Below, piece by piece: positions 50,682 to 58,567 of a stretch of DNA of 64,000 bases. The notes under the pieces are model-generated. The model was not told the origin of the DNA. It worked only from the letters and a program-made list of their open reading frames with translations, and searched no databases. A program made the position numbers and the translations under genes. The number at the start of each line of letters is the position of its first letter. Position 1 is the first letter of the stretch. The stretch is from CAVTBX01 sp963733135. GTDB lineage: Bacteria > Actinomycetota > Thermoleophilia > Gaiellales > Gaiellaceae. Location of the stretch: contig CAVTBX010000010.1 of assembly GCA_963733135.1 (NCBI GenBank), positions 186,001 to 250,000 on the forward strand, given 5' to 3'.

Positions 50682-52016
50682 ATGCTGACCCTCGACGAGC
50701 TTCGGAACCTCGCGGAGAACGGCTCGGTCGACACCATCGTCGTCGCCTTCACCGACATGCAGGGCCGCCTGATGGGCAAGCGCGTCGACGCCGAGTACTT
50801 TCTCGAGGAGAACATCGGCGAGACGGGCGTCGAGGGCTGCAACTACCTCCTCGCCCTCGACATGGAGATGGATCCCAAGCCGGGCTATGCGATCGCGAAC
50901 TGGGAGAGCGGCTACGGCGACTTCCTGCTCCAGCCCGATCTCGCGACGCTGCGGCGAATCCCGTGGCTCGAGGGGACGGCGCTCGTTCTCTGCGACGTTC
51001 TTTGGCACGACGAGACACCTGTCGCGCCATCGCCGCGACAGGTGCTGAAGCGCCAGGTCGAGCGCGCCGAGGAACTCGGCTACACGCCGATGTTCGGCTC
51101 CGAGCTCGAGTTCTACCTCTTCGAGGAGACCTTCCAGGAAGCGCACCGGAAGGGCTATCGCGATCTCACGGCGTCCGTGCCGTACATCCTCGACTACCAC
51201 GTCCTCGCGACGACCTACAGCGAAGGTCTCATGCGCCAGATCCGGAACGGGATGAAGGGGGCAGGCCTCGTCGTCGAATCCTCGAAGGGCGAGGCGTGGC
51301 CGGGCCAGCAGGAGGTCAACTTTCGCTACGCGGGCGCCCTCACGATGGCCGACAACCACACGGTCTACAAGAACGGCGCGAAGGAGATCGCGTTCGCGAA
51401 CGGCTGCTCGATCACCTTCATGGCGAAGCCGCACCACGAGTGGATCGGGAGCTCGTGCCACATCCACTCGAGCCTCTGGCAGGACGACGAGAACGTCTTC
51501 GCCGGCGAGTCGGACGTCTTCAAGCAGTACCTCGCCGGCCAGATCGCCTGCCTGAAGGAGTTGGCGGTGTTCATGGCGCCGAACGTCAATTCCTACAAGC
51601 GCTTCGCAGCCGAGAGCTGGGCGCCGACAACGCTCGCCTGGGGATACGACAACCGTACGTGTGGATTCCGGATCGTCGGTCACGGCGGAGGGCTCCGCGC
51701 CGAGACACGGATCCCCGGAGGGGACGTGAATCCATACCTGTCCTTCGCAGCGCTGCTCGCCGCTGGGCTGTACGGGATCGAGCAGGAGCTTGAGCTTCCG
51801 CCGGCCCTCGAGGGGAACGCGTACGTCTCGGACGCCGAGCGGTTCCCGAGCTCGTTACGAGAGGCGATCACGGGGCTCGAGGAGGGTGAGATGGCGCGGG
51901 GCGCGCTAGGCGACGACGTCGTCGACCACTACCTGAACTACGCGCGAACCGAGCAGGCGCTCTTCGACGGGGTCGTGACCGACTGGGAGCGTGCGCGGCT
52001 CTTCGAGCAGGGGTAG
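50682..52016 (+). CDS. Glutamine-synthetase-family amine ligase (GlnA3/PuuA-like)
   Basis: The 444-aa protein has GS motifs: FGSELEFYLF (near 140), PGQQEVNFRYAGALTMADNH, MAKPHHEWIGSSCHIHSSLW (ATP/Glu loop), NSYKRFAAESWAPTTLAWGY and the flap-like RAETRIPGGDVNPYLSFAAL. It is shorter and more divergent than canonical GlnA and resembles gamma-glutamyl-polyamine or ethanolamine ligases. TAGACT ends 6 nt before the ATG (leaderless). The permease upstream is divergent. It has no adenylylation-site tyrosine context that I recognise. Confidence 0.85.
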   Translation: MLTLDELRNLAENGSVDTIVVAFTDMQGRLMGKRVDAEYFLEENIGETGVEGCNYLLALDMEMDPKPGYAIANWESGYGDFLLQPDLATLRRIPWLEGTALVLCDVLWHDETPVAPSPRQVLKRQVERAEELGYTPMFGSELEFYLFEETFQEAHRKGYRDLTASVPYILDYHVLATTYSEGLMRQIRNGMKGAGLVVESSKGEAWPGQQEVNFRYAGALTMADNHTVYKNGAKEIAFANGCSITFMAKPHHEWIGSSCHIHSSLWQDDENVFAGESDVFKQYLAGQIACLKELAVFMAPNVNSYKRFAAESWAPTTLAWGYDNRTCGFRIVGHGGGLRAETRIPGGDVNPYLSFAALLAAGLYGIEQELELPPALEGNAYVSDAERFPSSLREAITGLEEGEMARGALGDDVVDHYLNYARTEQALFDGVVTDWERARLFEQG

Positions 52017-52385
52017 GGAGGCCGCGGAGCGGCCGGCCGAATCGCGCCGCCTTTCGTGCGATTCGTATGGAGGAACGGCGCCAGCCGTTCCGTTCACGCG
52101 CGGGCGAGGCATGCCTCGCCCCTACGAGGTTGGCCAGAGACGTTACGGGCGGGACAAGCCCCGCCTACACTCGGTAGCCCGAAGCGGGCGGGACAGGTCC
52201 AGCCCATAGCCCGAAGCGGGCCGGACAGGTCTAGCCCGAAGCGGGCCGGACAGGTCTAGCCCGAAGCGGGCCGGACAGGTCTAGCCCGAAGCGGGCGGGA
52301 CGGGTTCAGCCCGTCGCGTAGGGCGAGGCATGCCTCGCCCGCGTCCTGCCCGGTGTAGGAGCCGGACTTGTCCGGCCCGCGGCGG
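52017..52385. repeat. Hairpin-rich repeat array
   Basis: This 369-bp gap contains a 20-bp perfect palindrome GGGCGAGGCATGCCTCGCCC twice (52102-52121 and 52321-52340). Between them are five copies of a 25-bp unit TAGCCCGAAGCGGGCSGGAC (starts at 52175, 52207, 52232, 52257 and 52282). A perfect hairpin GCCGGAC-TT-GTCCGGC (52361-52376) ends it. Each unit can fold through GCCCG/CGGGC. No ORF is credible here. Confidence 0.88.
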
Positions 52386-52925
52386 CTAGGCCGAGGCTGC
52401 CTCCAACGACGCCGGGAAGCGCGCGAGGATCCACTCGGCGTCGAGCGAGGACATGGAGTACTCCTCGCCGTTCACGAGCGCGTAGTCCCGACGCCGCACG
52501 TCCATCGGGAGCCGGGCCTCCGCGGGGTAGTAGCGGTTGTGCTTCGCGATCAGCTCGTTGACGGCGTCGAAGTCCCAGCGCTCGGCGATCCGCGTCCAGC
52601 TGCGCGTGAAGCAGGGCGGGTCGCCGCGATGGACGAACGCCAGGTCCCGCCACACCGCGCCGAGCCGAGCCTCGTGCGCGCCAGTCTCCTCCGCGATCTG
52701 GCGCAGTCGCACCATGTACGGAAGCGGCCCTCCGCGCGACGCGACGTAGCTTTCCGGCGAACGCTGGAAGTACTGCGGGCGAGCCGCGATGCGCCGCCCT
52801 CGATACGGCTGACCCTCGAGCTCTCGCTCGAGGGTCTCCCGCTCGGCCCGCTCGCGAGCGTTCTCGTCGCGAACGCCCCACTGGCCCAGGACCTCTTTGC
52901 GTTGCCGTGGATCCATCGCGGCCAT
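52386..52925 (-). CDS. Hypothetical soluble protein (179 aa)
   Basis: I recognise no family. The protein begins MAAMDPRQRKEVLGQWGVRD and is rich in Arg and Tyr (ERELEGQPYRGRRIAARPQY, HNRYYPAEARLPMDVRRRDY), ending with a helix WILARFPASLEAASA. It has no membrane helix or signal peptide and stands between a repeat array and the lipoprotein gene. Confidence 0.65.
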   Translation of the reverse strand: MAAMDPRQRKEVLGQWGVRDENARERAERETLERELEGQPYRGRRIAARPQYFQRSPESYVASRGGPLPYMVRLRQIAEETGAHEARLGAVWRDLAFVHRGDPPCFTRSWTRIAERWDFDAVNELIAKHNRYYPAEARLPMDVRRRDYALVNGEEYSMSSLDAEWILARFPASLEAASA

Positions 52926-52951
52926 TTTGCCCGTCCGCGATCCAGTCGCGT

Positions 52952-53761
52952 CTACGGATACGGCTGGCCGAGCGGAGCCGTTCCGGCCGCCCGTGCTGCC
53001 TCTTCATCGACGGTCTCGACGTTCACGAGCTCCTCGCGGCCGCCACCTCCGGAGACGCCGAAGACGAGCACGGGGCCCATATCCGGCGCATAGAGCTTGA
53101 ACTCGAGGACGTCGGGCTCGATCGTGATCGTGTCCTTCGTCAGGAGCACGTCGCGGTAGTGGCCGGCCGGGACCTCGGCCTGCTCCTCCGTCGAGAGAAC
53201 CTCGCCGTTGTCCTCGGCCTCGCCCTTGTAGTACTCCTGCCTGTATTGCATGCCGTCGACGGGGTCGGCGGGCATGATGATCCCCGGTAGCGCGCCGTCG
53301 ACTCCCGCTTCGAATGAGCCTGCGCGGGTCGTCAACTCACCTCCCTCGAACTCGGCGGTGTCCTCGCCCAGGTACCAGATGTTCCCGTCGGCGTCTTGCG
53401 CGTACCAGTCGAAGGTGTCTTCGATCAGCTCTCCGTCCTCGGTGACTGTGTCGCGGACGATGCGAGCCGTGACGCCGTTCGCAATCTCCTTCGTCTCGGA
53501 CGTCACCGTGACGACGACCTTGACTTCCTTTCCCTGCTCGTCGATTTCGCGATACGTCCACTGCGTGCCGGGCTTCATCGGCCAGTACCTGTTGTCGATC
53601 TCCGTCGTGAACTCGGCGGGGTCGAGCTCGACCGGCTCGCTGCCCCGCGGCAGGTCTGCTCCGGGAGCGGCGGCCTGCAGGGTCTCGCCATCGCCTCCAC
53701 CGCAGGCCGCTGCCAGCGCAAGGAGCGGAACAGTGGCGATCGTAAGGATCAAGGCTCGCAT
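52952..53761 (-). CDS. Putative lipoprotein (269 aa) next to the signalling region
   Basis: The N terminus MRALILTIATVPLLALAAAC ends in a lipobox (LAAAC-GG), so the mature protein should be lipid-anchored outside the membrane. The body is beta-rich and acidic (NRYWPMKPGTQWTYREIDEQ, WYAQDADGNIWYLGEDTAEF, TREELVNVETVDEE-like tail). I know no named family with certainty; it resembles DUF-type secreted proteins with a repeated YREI/TWYAQD layout. The gene has GGAGATTCG before ATG and four 11-bp-phased TCTCAT/CTTCAT boxes upstream, linking it to the TCS regulon. Confidence 0.7.
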   Translation of the reverse strand: MRALILTIATVPLLALAAACGGGDGETLQAAAPGADLPRGSEPVELDPAEFTTEIDNRYWPMKPGTQWTYREIDEQGKEVKVVVTVTSETKEIANGVTARIVRDTVTEDGELIEDTFDWYAQDADGNIWYLGEDTAEFEGGELTTRAGSFEAGVDGALPGIIMPADPVDGMQYRQEYYKGEAEDNGEVLSTEEQAEVPAGHYRDVLLTKDTITIEPDVLEFKLYAPDMGPVLVFGVSGGGGREELVNVETVDEEAARAAGTAPLGQPYP

Positions 53762-53807
53762 CGAATCTCCTTCGAGTCGGTTGGTGGCTTAACCGTGAGA
53801 CCGCCCG

Positions 53808-53843
53808 ATGAGAATCTGATGAAGCGATGAGAAGCGCATGAGA
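53808..53843 (-). promoter_or_regulatory. 11-bp-phased direct repeats upstream of lipoprotein gene
   Basis: On the minus strand TCTCAT occurs at 53838-53843 and 53827-53832 (11 bp apart), and again with CTTCAT/TCTCAT at 53819-53824 and 53808-53813 (11 bp apart). GTCTCAC follows at 53795-53801. This is the arrangement seen at six other promoters in 53.8-61.2 kb. Confidence 0.6.
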
Positions 53844-53850
53844 ACGACGA

Positions 53851-53884
53851 CGGGCGGCAGCTCCTAGTCGGCAGCTGCCGCCCG
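53851..53884 (-). terminator. Hairpin terminator after the PepSY gene
   Basis: CGGGCGGCAGCT (53851-53862) pairs perfectly with AGCTGCCGCCCG (53873-53884), 36 nt past the PepSY stop and upstream of the lipoprotein promoter boxes. It separates the two minus-strand genes. Confidence 0.7.
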
Positions 53885-53920
53885 TACTGGCGCAGGCGAG
53901 TCTGGGCTTGGGAATCCGCT

Positions 53921-54250
53921 CTAGTCGTCGTCCTGGTCGTCGCGGCCGTCGTTCTCGGAGCCGACGACCTCGAAGCTTCGGTTGAGCTGCACGTCGAGCT
54001 GTTCCCCGTTGTCGAGCGTGACCTCGACCTCGTAGTAGCTCTCCTCGTCGCCCACCTCGGTCTCGGTGACGCGCCCTTCGCCCGTGTGCGCGAGCGCTGC
54101 TTCCTTGGCCCGGTCGAGCGCGGAACCGGTGATGGGCTTCTGGGTCGCATCGTCGTCTCCGCCTGCGGCTATAGCGACCCCGCCGGTAACGCCGCCTGTA
54201 ACGGCGAGAACTCCCGCAACTAACGCTGTTTTTCGTCTGATGTGCTTCAT
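53921..54250 (-). CDS. Exported PepSY-domain protein
   Basis: From ATG 54250 (AAGGAGC just upstream) the product is 109 aa: a signal segment (MKHIRRKTALVAGVLAVTGG), then a PepSY domain with ALDRAKEAALAHTGEGRVTE and YYEVEVTLDNGEQLDVQLNR, ending in an acidic tail (ENDGRDDQDDD). PepSY proteins are often regulated by adjacent two-component systems. It diverges from the response regulator, with direct-repeat boxes for both genes between them. Confidence 0.82.
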   Translation of the reverse strand: MKHIRRKTALVAGVLAVTGGVTGGVAIAAGGDDDATQKPITGSALDRAKEAALAHTGEGRVTETEVGDEESYYEVEVTLDNGEQLDVQLNRSFEVVGSENDGRDDQDDD

Positions 54251-54297
54251 GGGCTCCTTCCCACTCGCTCTCTGGCACGCAACGTACGGAGGCCACA

Positions 54298-54313
54298 TGA
54301 AACGGCCGTGAGA
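54298..54313 (-). promoter_or_regulatory. Direct-repeat box upstream of the PepSY gene
   Basis: On the minus strand TCTCA (54309-54313) and TTTCA (54298-54302) are exactly 11 bp apart, pointing toward the PepSY gene. They abut the box of the divergent response-regulator gene. Confidence 0.5.
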
Positions 54314-54319
54314 GCGGGC

Positions 54320-54336
54320 TCTCATCTCACTCTCAT
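54320..54336 (+). promoter_or_regulatory. Direct-repeat box upstream of response regulator A
   Basis: TCTCAT at 54320-54325 and 54331-54336 are 11 bp apart. GACAAT, a plausible -10, ends 6 nt before the ATG at 54358. The boxes therefore overlap the -35 position, as in promoters activated by OmpR/PhoB-type regulators. Autoregulation is inferred. Confidence 0.55.
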
Positions 54337-54357
54337 CTGCAGAGCGACAATGAGGAC

Positions 54358-55035
54358 ATGCGGATCTTGGTGGTCGAGGACGAGCTCAAGATGGCGAGCC
54401 TCCTCCTGCGTGGCCTGTCCGAGGAGGGGCACGCGACGGACGTTGCCCGCACCGGTGAGGAGGCGCTCTGGCGCGCAGACGCAGTCGACTACGACGCAAT
54501 CCTCCTCGACGTGATGCTCCCGGGCCCGGACGGGTTCGAGGTCTGCCGGCGGCTTCGGGAGCGCGGCGTCTGGGCGCCCGTCCTAATGCTGACCGCCCGC
54601 GACTCGGTCGAGGACCGGGTCGCGGGTCTCGACGCGGGCGCGGACGACTACCTTCAGAAGCCGTTCTCGTTCGCCGAGCTGCTCGCGCGCCTGCGGGCGC
54701 TCGCCCGGCGCGGCACAGCGGCCCGGCCAACCGTGCTCGAGGTCGGCGACCTGCGGCTCGACCCCGCAGCACGAAAGGTCTGGCGCGGCGACACCGAGGT
54801 TCCGCTCTCGACCAAGGAGTTCAGCCTGCTCGAGGCATTCATGCGGCGGCCCGGCGAAGTGCTGAGCCGGTTCCACCTCCTCGAGCACGCATGGGACTAC
54901 GGCTACGAGAACCGTTCTAACGTGATCGACGTCTACGTCCGCTACCTACGGGAGAAGATCGACCGGCCGTTCGGCCGTAGGTCGCTCGAGACCGTCAGGG
55001 GCGCGGGCTACCGGCTGCGGAGCGAAGAGCCGTGA
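54358..55035 (+). CDS. OmpR/PhoB-type response regulator A
   Basis: The 225-aa protein has a receiver domain (VVEDELKMASLLLRGLSEEG; phosphoryl-acceptor Asp51 in ILLDVMLPGPDGFEV; LQKPFSFAELLARLRAL) and a winged-helix DNA-binding domain (EVPLSTKEFSLLEAFMRRPG; NVIDVYVRYLREKIDRPFGR). Its sensor kinase follows with a GTGA overlap. Winged-helix regulators of this class bind 11-bp-spaced direct repeats, which surround this region. Confidence 0.93.
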   Translation: MRILVVEDELKMASLLLRGLSEEGHATDVARTGEEALWRADAVDYDAILLDVMLPGPDGFEVCRRLRERGVWAPVLMLTARDSVEDRVAGLDAGADDYLQKPFSFAELLARLRALARRGTAARPTVLEVGDLRLDPAARKVWRGDTEVPLSTKEFSLLEAFMRRPGEVLSRFHLLEHAWDYGYENRSNVIDVYVRYLREKIDRPFGRRSLETVRGAGYRLRSEEP

Positions 55036-56360
55036 GCCGCCTTCCGATTCGGGTACGGCTCACGCTCGTCTTTGCGCTTGCGATGGCAGTTGTGCTCACG
55101 GCGGTCGGCGCCTTCGTCTACTTGAGGCTCTCGGACTCGCTCGTCGAGCAGATCGACGAGAGCCTGGAGGCGCGGGCCGCGACGCTCTCGCAGGTCGTGC
55201 GGAGCGCCGGGACCGGTGCGCCGCTCGGCGGTGGAGACGAGGAGTTCGCTCAGCTCATCGGGCCGGACGGCTCCGTCGTCGCTGCGTCGCGGGGCTTCTC
55301 CGCCGACCCGCTCGTGTCCGGTGAACTGACCACAGGCACGACGCTCGAGCGCGAAGTCGATTTGCCCGAGGAGCCCGGTGTCTCCGCGCGCCTCCTGGCG
55401 GTCTCGAGCACAGACGGCGTGCTCGTGGTCGGAGCCTCGCTCGAGGATCGCGACGAAGCCCTCGACGGCCTTCTGGCACAGCTTCTGATCGGCGGCCCGA
55501 TTGCACTCCTCCTCGCCTCGGGAGCCGCCTACCTCCTCGCCGGCGCCGCGCTCCGGCCCGTCGAGTTCATGCGGGCGCGCGCAGCCGGCATCTCGGCCGA
55601 GACCGCGGCCCAGCGCCTGCCTCTGCCCGAAGCGCGAGACGAGATCTTCCGTCTGGGCCAAACCCTGAACGCCATGCTCGCCCGGCTCGAGGAGGGACTC
55701 CGACGCGAGCGCCGCTTCGTGGCGGACGCCGGCCACGAGCTCCGAACGCCGCTCGCTCTGCTCCAGACCGAGCTCGAGCTTGCCCTTCGCCGCCCGCGAA
55801 CCCCGCAGGAGCTGGAGGCGGCGCTTCGTTCCGCGTCCGACGAGGTCGATCGCCTGACCCTGCTGGCCGAGGACCTCCTCGTGCTCGCGTCCTCGGAGGA
55901 GGGTGTGCTTCAGATTCGCCCGACCGACCTCGAGGCCAAGGAGCTCCTCGAGAGTGTCGCGCGTAGGTTCTCTTCGCGAGCCGAGGCCGAAGGCCGAAGC
56001 CTCGACGTCTCAGCGCCCGAGCGGCTTCCCATCCGCGGAGACCGCGTCCGGCTCGAGCAGGCGCTCGGGAACCTCGTGGACAACGCACTCCGCCACGGCG
56101 CCGGATCGGTCCGGGTCGCGGCCGAGCCAGAGAACGAGACGATCACCCTTCGCGTCGGTGACGAGGGCCCTGGATTCCCGCCGGAGTTCCTGCCCCACGC
56201 CTTCGAGCGCTTCAGCCGCGCCGATGCGGCGCGGGCCCGAGGGGGAGCCGGGCTAGGCCTCGCAATCGTGGAAGCAGTTGCCCGCGCCCACGGCGGCTCG
56301 GTCGAGGCAAGCACGAGCGAGACATGCGGGGCTGTAGTAACGCTCAGGCTCCGTCGCTAG
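55032..56360 (+). CDS. Sensor histidine kinase A
   Basis: The 442-aa protein has an N-terminal membrane segment (LVFALAMAVVLTAVGAFVYL), an extracytoplasmic region of about 130 residues, a second segment (LLIGGPIALLLASGAAYLLA), HAMP, a HisKA domain with FVADAGHELRTPLALL (His235) and an ATPase domain (NLVDNALRHGAGSVRVAAEP; VGDEGPGFPPEFLPHAFERF; GGAGLGLAIVEAVARAHGGS). It is the partner of the overlapping response regulator. The sensed signal is not evident. Confidence 0.92.
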   Translation: MSRLPIRVRLTLVFALAMAVVLTAVGAFVYLRLSDSLVEQIDESLEARAATLSQVVRSAGTGAPLGGGDEEFAQLIGPDGSVVAASRGFSADPLVSGELTTGTTLEREVDLPEEPGVSARLLAVSSTDGVLVVGASLEDRDEALDGLLAQLLIGGPIALLLASGAAYLLAGAALRPVEFMRARAAGISAETAAQRLPLPEARDEIFRLGQTLNAMLARLEEGLRRERRFVADAGHELRTPLALLQTELELALRRPRTPQELEAALRSASDEVDRLTLLAEDLLVLASSEEGVLQIRPTDLEAKELLESVARRFSSRAEAEGRSLDVSAPERLPIRGDRVRLEQALGNLVDNALRHGAGSVRVAAEPENETITLRVGDEGPGFPPEFLPHAFERFSRADAARARGGAGLGLAIVEAVARAHGGSVEASTSETCGAVVTLRLRR

Positions 56361-56383
56361 GCAAGCACGAGCGGTAAGAGAAG

Positions 56384-56410
56384 TCTCACCTCGCTCTAAC
56401 CAGCGTCTTA
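56384..56410 (+). promoter_or_regulatory. Triple 11-bp direct repeat upstream of exported protein A
   Basis: TCTCA (56384), TCTAA (56395) and TCTTA (56406) are spaced exactly 11 bp apart, 46 nt before the ATG at 56456. The pattern matches the boxes of the second module. Confidence 0.65.
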
Positions 56411-56455
56411 TTGGGCCGGGGCATCTTCGTTCTCACAACGTCGAAAGGAGCGAAG

Positions 56456-56932
56456 ATGGAAAGGCTTATCAAGGGAACACTGGTGTTCATGGCGAGTGTC
56501 GTCGCCGTAACAGGCTTCACGTTCGGGGCTGCGTCGGCGGCCGGTTCGTCGGACGACAGCCGTTCGGATCAGGTCGCCATGAAGCGCGACGAAGACGACG
56601 TCGAGGCTGCACTCGACCGTCGCCACGACGATGACGACGACCGAGGTGACGGGGCCGCCCGCCTCGCGGGGAGCGGCAGCGACGCGTCCGGATCGTGGGA
56701 TCGCTCGCGCGACATGACCACGGCCGACCGCTCGAACTCGCGTGACCGTTCTCGTGACAAGACCGGCGACGGCGTCGGCGTGAACGACCGCTCGTACTCG
56801 AAGGATCGCTCGCGCGACCGCACGGGCGACCACAACTCGAGGGACAAGTCGCATTCGCGCGACGCATCTCGTGACAACACGAGCGCCAGCCGGGACAACA
56901 GCAACAGCAACTCGCGCTCGGTGACCAATTGA
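56456..56932 (+). CDS. Exported Arg/Ser/Asp-rich low-complexity protein (module A)
   Basis: The 158-aa protein has a signal peptide (MERLIKGTLVFMASVVAVTG then FTFGAASAAG). The mature chain is low complexity with Asp runs (RRHDDDDDRGDG) and many SRDRSRDKTGDG-type repeats ending in Asn/Ser. GAAAGGAGCGAAG gives a strong ribosome-binding site. I know no family. The composition (Asp/Arg/Ser/Asn) suggests a disordered, ion-binding or matrix-like extracellular protein. The kinase gene follows in TGATG overlap. Confidence 0.72.
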   Translation: MERLIKGTLVFMASVVAVTGFTFGAASAAGSSDDSRSDQVAMKRDEDDVEAALDRRHDDDDDRGDGAARLAGSGSDASGSWDRSRDMTTADRSNSRDRSRDKTGDGVGVNDRSYSKDRSRDRTGDHNSRDKSHSRDASRDNTSASRDNSNSNSRSVTN

Positions 56933-57891
56933 TGTCGGCCGGGCTTGACCAAGGGGGTGAGAGGCGCGTTCACCGCGCCTCTCACCCCGACGTCTGGGAG
57001 TTGGCTGAAGGCGACGAGATCGCGCCTGGGCGCACGGCCGTTCGCCTCCTCGGTGGAGGCGAGCGCTACGAGACCTACCTCGCCTGGGACGACCGGCTTT
57101 TCGCGCTCGTGGTGGCAAAGGTCCTGCGCCCGAGCTTGCTCGAGGACGAGCACTCGAGGCGCGGCGTGGCGACCGAGGCTCACTATCTGCGCGAGCTCGA
57201 CCACCCCGTGATCGTGCGCGGCTTCGGCGCCGACCTCGACGGGCGGTACCCGCACGTCGTGCTCGAGCACCTCGAGGGGCCGCGGCTTTCGAGCCTCATC
57301 CGCAGGCAAGGACGCTTGGAGGTCGACCAGCTGCTGCCGCTCGGGCTACAGCTCAGCTCGGCTCTCCACTACCTGCACCGCTGTGACCTCGTCCACCTCG
57401 ACGTCAAGCCGAGCAACATCATCATGGACGCGTCCGCGAAGCTGATCGACCTGAGCATCATGCGAACGTTCGAGGAGCTCGAGGAAGTCACGTATCCGAT
57501 CGGCACGGATCCGTACATGGCTCCCGAGCAGTGCGACCCGGTGGGTCGAGGGCCGGCGGGATCGCCTGCCGATGTCTGGGGGGTGGGAGCGACGCTCTAC
57601 CATGCGGCGACCGGAAGGCGGCCCTTCCGCGAAGGCGAGCGTCGCGGATCGCCGGCCGAGCGTTTCCCGCAGCTCGAAGAGGCCCCGGCTCCCCTCGGCG
57701 CCGAGATCCCAGTCGAGCTCTCGAGCCTGATCCTCGCGTGTCTCGATCAGGATCCCGAGGCGCGACCCGAGCCGGCCGCGCTCGGACGACGATTCGAAGA
57801 GCTGGTGGCGGGGATGCCTACGCGCCCGGTGCTGAGCCGCTTTCGGATTCGCCCGCGACGAAGCTCGTCCCTCGGCGCGGACTTCATGTAG
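56932..57891 (+). CDS. Soluble serine/threonine protein kinase A
   Basis: The 319-aa protein has a Hanks-type kinase fold: ATP loop LLGGGERYETYLAWD, Lys region ALVVAKVLRP, catalytic loop HLDVKPSNII (Asp157 in this numbering), YMAPEQ and DVWGVGATLYHAATGRRPF. HRD is replaced by HLD and DFG by DLS. No membrane segment or PASTA domain follows. The closest relative in the window is kinase B (60198). A 15-bp hairpin (56954-56988) lies inside the first 20 codons, so translation may really begin near TTG 57001 (GEGDEIAPGR-like start of the paralogue). Confidence 0.87.
   Translation: MSAGLDQGGERRVHRASHPDVWELAEGDEIAPGRTAVRLLGGGERYETYLAWDDRLFALVVAKVLRPSLLEDEHSRRGVATEAHYLRELDHPVIVRGFGADLDGRYPHVVLEHLEGPRLSSLIRRQGRLEVDQLLPLGLQLSSALHYLHRCDLVHLDVKPSNIIMDASAKLIDLSIMRTFEELEEVTYPIGTDPYMAPEQCDPVGRGPAGSPADVWGVGATLYHAATGRRPFREGERRGSPAERFPQLEEAPAPLGAEIPVELSSLILACLDQDPEARPEPAALGRRFEELVAGMPTRPVLSRFRIRPRRSSSLGADFM
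56954..56988 (+). promoter_or_regulatory. 15-bp perfect hairpin between exported protein A and kinase A
   Basis: GGGGTGAGAGGCGCG (56954-56968) pairs perfectly with CGCGCCTCTCACCCC (56974-56988). It begins 22 nt after the exported-protein stop. It could attenuate transcription or stabilise the upstream mRNA, lowering kinase output relative to the exported protein. Confidence 0.6.
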
Positions 57892-58567
57892 CGCCTGCGG
57901 CCTTGTTGCTTGAGCCAGCCTCGAGCCGGTAGCCCATCCCGCGAACAGCCTTGATCCGGTTCTTGCCGAGCTTGCGCCGCAGGTAGCCCACGTACACGTC
58001 GACGACGTTCGAGCCGGGGTCGAAGTCGTAACCCCACACCTGGCTCAGGAGCTGGCCGCGACTCAGCACCTGGCCCGGATGGCGGAAGAACACCTCTGCC
58101 AGAGCGAACTCCCTTGCGCTCAGGTCGAACGGCCGGTCTTCGATTCTCACCTGCCGAGTGCGGAGGTCGAGCACAGCGTCCCCAACGGGCAGCACGGTCG
58201 GCTCGGAGGCGCGGTCCCCGCGCAGGCGGACGCGGAGGCGAGCGAGGAGCTCCTCGAACTTGAACGGTTTCGTGACGTAGTCGTCGGCGCCACCCTCGAG
58301 CCCGGCCACGGTGTCCCCGTCGCGCGCAGTCAAGATGATCACCGGTGCGGCGACGCCGCGATCCCGAAGCCGACGGAGGACTTCGAGCCCGTCCATGTCT
58401 GGGAGACCAAGGTCGAGAATCACGAGGTCGTACTCGCCGATCCGGGCCAAGTGGAGCGCCTCGCCGCCGTCGCGTGCAATCTCCGTCGCGAAGCCGTTCG
58501 CCTTGAGGCCCTTCTCCAGGAACGAGGAAATGCGCGCTTCGTCCTCGATAATGAGGATCCGGCTCAC
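57884..58567 (-). CDS. OmpR/PhoB-type response regulator B
   Basis: The 227-aa protein has a receiver (ILIIEDEARISSFLEKGLKA; Asp52 in LVILDLGLPDMDGLEVLRRL; DDYVTKPFKFEELLARLRVR) and a winged helix (FDLSAREFALAEVFFRHPGQ; SNVVDVYVGYLRRKLGKNRI). It is distinct from regulator A but of the same subfamily. It overlaps kinase gene HK-B by 4 nt and is convergent with kinase A (8-nt overlap). Confidence 0.93.
   Translation of the reverse strand: MSRILIIEDEARISSFLEKGLKANGFATEIARDGGEALHLARIGEYDLVILDLGLPDMDGLEVLRRLRDRGVAAPVIILTARDGDTVAGLEGGADDYVTKPFKFEELLARLRVRLRGDRASEPTVLPVGDAVLDLRTRQVRIEDRPFDLSAREFALAEVFFRHPGQVLSRGQLLSQVWGYDFDPGSNVVDVYVGYLRRKLGKNRIKAVRGMGYRLEAGSSNKAAGAT

Noticed and set aside
52056..52259. 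Short plus-strand frame encoding a repeated ARSGPDRSSPKRAGQV-like peptide
   Set aside because: It is a by-product of the 25-bp DNA repeat array; the unit length is not a multiple of three, so the peptide is not a maintained repeat.
52017..52385. CRISPR array
   Set aside because: The repeated 25-bp units are directly adjacent with no unique spacers, and no cas gene is present.
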